Below the pieces are notes generated by a model that did no database searches, had not been told where the DNA came from, and saw only the letters and a list, made by a program, of their open reading frames with translations. Positions 4,511-5,260 of a DNA stretch of 5,260 nucleotides are shown here, in pieces. The stretch spans positions 1-5,260 of the forward strand of contig CAKSNQ010000067.1 of NCBI GenBank assembly GCA_934476315.1, read 5' to 3'. Position numbers and translations under genes: made by a program. The DNA comes from an uncultured Eubacteriales bacterium (lineage in GTDB: Bacteria > Bacillota > Clostridia > Oscillospirales > CAG-272). Within the stretch, counting starts at the first letter, position 1, and every line of letters starts with the position of its first letter.

Positions 4511-5260
4511 ATGCCATCCACCGTCATCCAATGGTTTCCCGGACACATGGCGAAAACCCGTCGCCTGATTACCGAAAATCTGAAAAATGTCGATTTGATT
4601 ATGGAAATACTCGACGCGCGTATTCCGTACAGCTCCCGCAATCCTGAGCTTCCCCGTCTGACTGCCGGAAAACCAACACTGATTTTGCTGAATAAGTCCG
4701 CGCTTGCCGACCCCAAAAAAACGCAAGCCACCGTAATGGCGCTTCGCTCCGCCACCACGGTCTGCCTGCCGATCGACTGCCTGACCGGGGAGAATATCAA
4801 CCGAATTTATCCGACAGTCGAGGAGATACTGAAAGAAAAGCTGGAACGCTTTGAGAGCCGCGGCATGAGCGGCAGGCGGATCCGTGCCATGATTCTCGGC
4901 ATTCCCAACGTGGGGAAATCCACGCTGATTAACCGCCTTGTCGGAAACAAAAAAGCAAAGGCGGAAAACCGCCCCGGTGTCACCACGGACAAAGCGTGGT
5001 ATTCCACCTCCATGGGGCTGGACCTGATGGACATGCCGGGACTGCTTTGGCCGAGATTTGAAAATCAGACCGTCGGAGAAAATCTGGCGCTGACCGGGGC
5101 AATCAAGGACGCGATCCTTGACACGGAAACACTGGCAACCGTTCTGTGCCGTCGCCTGCGCCGACTGTACCCCCAGCTCCTGCTCGGGCGCTACCCTATC
5201 GCCGACAGAATTGACGAGAATCTGACGGACTATGAGCTTTTGGAAGCGATTGGAAGGCGT
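4511..5260 (+). CDS. ylqF: Ribosome biogenesis GTPase YlqF/RbgA (3' end cut by window edge)
   Basis: RbgA is a circularly permuted GTPase needed for late 50S subunit assembly. The 250 visible codons cover nearly all of the usual 280-290 residues. The N-terminus has the diagnostic QWFPGHMAKTRR (7-18), including His12, which corresponds to the catalytic His9 of the Bacillus subtilis protein. The permuted G-motif order is visible: G4 first (LLNKSALAD, 59-67), a G5-like stretch near IDCLTGEN (88-95), then G1 GIPNVGKSTLINRL (130-143), G2 RPGVTT (154-159) and G3 DMPGLLWP (174-181). A helical C-terminal RNA-binding region starts about residue 190 (NLALTGAIKDAILD). G1, G2 and G3 are intact, but the G4 motif reads NKSA instead of NKxD, so the guanine-specifying Asp is absent. 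It is the second gene after lepB; in many relatives rnhB comes next, which would lie beyond the window. Confidence 0.95.
   Translation, partial: MPSTVIQWFPGHMAKTRRLITENLKNVDLIMEILDARIPYSSRNPELPRLTAGKPTLILLNKSALADPKKTQATVMALRSATTVCLPIDCLTGENINRIYPTVEEILKEKLERFESRGMSGRRIRAMILGIPNVGKSTLINRLVGNKKAKAENRPGVTTDKAWYSTSMGLDLMDMPGLLWPRFENQTVGENLALTGAIKDAILDTETLATVLCRRLRRLYPQLLLGRYPIADRIDENLTDYELLEAIGRR

Noticed and set aside
3811..4800. Long open frame (329 codons) on the minus strand
   Set aside because: It lies antisense to lepB and ylqF, both with clear catalytic motifs and ribosome binding sites; its product has no recognisable family features.

Overview
The window reads as a chromosomal segment of a low-to-moderate GC Firmicute, most likely a Clostridia member of the Oscillospiraceae/Ruminococcaceae type. 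The reasons are strong AAGGAGG-type ribosome binding sites, sigma-A promoters with a TRTGn extension in front of the -10 box, a single-membrane-segment Gram-positive signal peptidase, and a lepB-ylqF gene pair typical of Firmicutes. No mobile element, CRISPR array, tRNA or rRNA was seen. It is an ordinary housekeeping and envelope region; I did not find a new biological system.

Left part, minus strand, in transcription order from right to left. A membrane-anchored protein of unknown function (2904-3578) is followed by its own-promoter neighbours: an NfeD-like membrane protein (2351-2788) and an SPFH/stomatin-family protein (1385-2323). These two form a tight two-gene operon, 27 bp apart, driven by an almost perfect consensus promoter with an UP-like element (2842-2893) and closed by a Rho-independent terminator (1318-1362). 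Then comes a separately promoted Na+/phosphate cotransporter-family protein with a C-terminal PhoU-like region, cut by the left window edge (1-1194).

Right part, plus strand. Divergent from the unknown gene, across a 217-bp intergenic region holding two back-to-back promoters and three copies of CGGGAAAT, are type I signal peptidase lepB (3796-4491) and, 19 bp later, the ribosome-assembly GTPase ylqF/rbgA (4511 to the right edge, incomplete). The lepB leader can fold into a nested hairpin just ahead of its ribosome binding site.

Functionally, most of these products act at the cell envelope: phosphate uptake or phosphate-linked signalling, SPFH/NfeD membrane organisation, and signal peptide removal from exported proteins. 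YlqF serves late 50S ribosome assembly. The points most worth a second look are a GTPase whose NKxD motif reads NKSA, the triple CGGGAAAT motif between the divergent promoters, the lepB leader fold, the very strong nfeD-SPFH promoter, and the unknown membrane-anchored protein with a possible NTF2-like outer domain.
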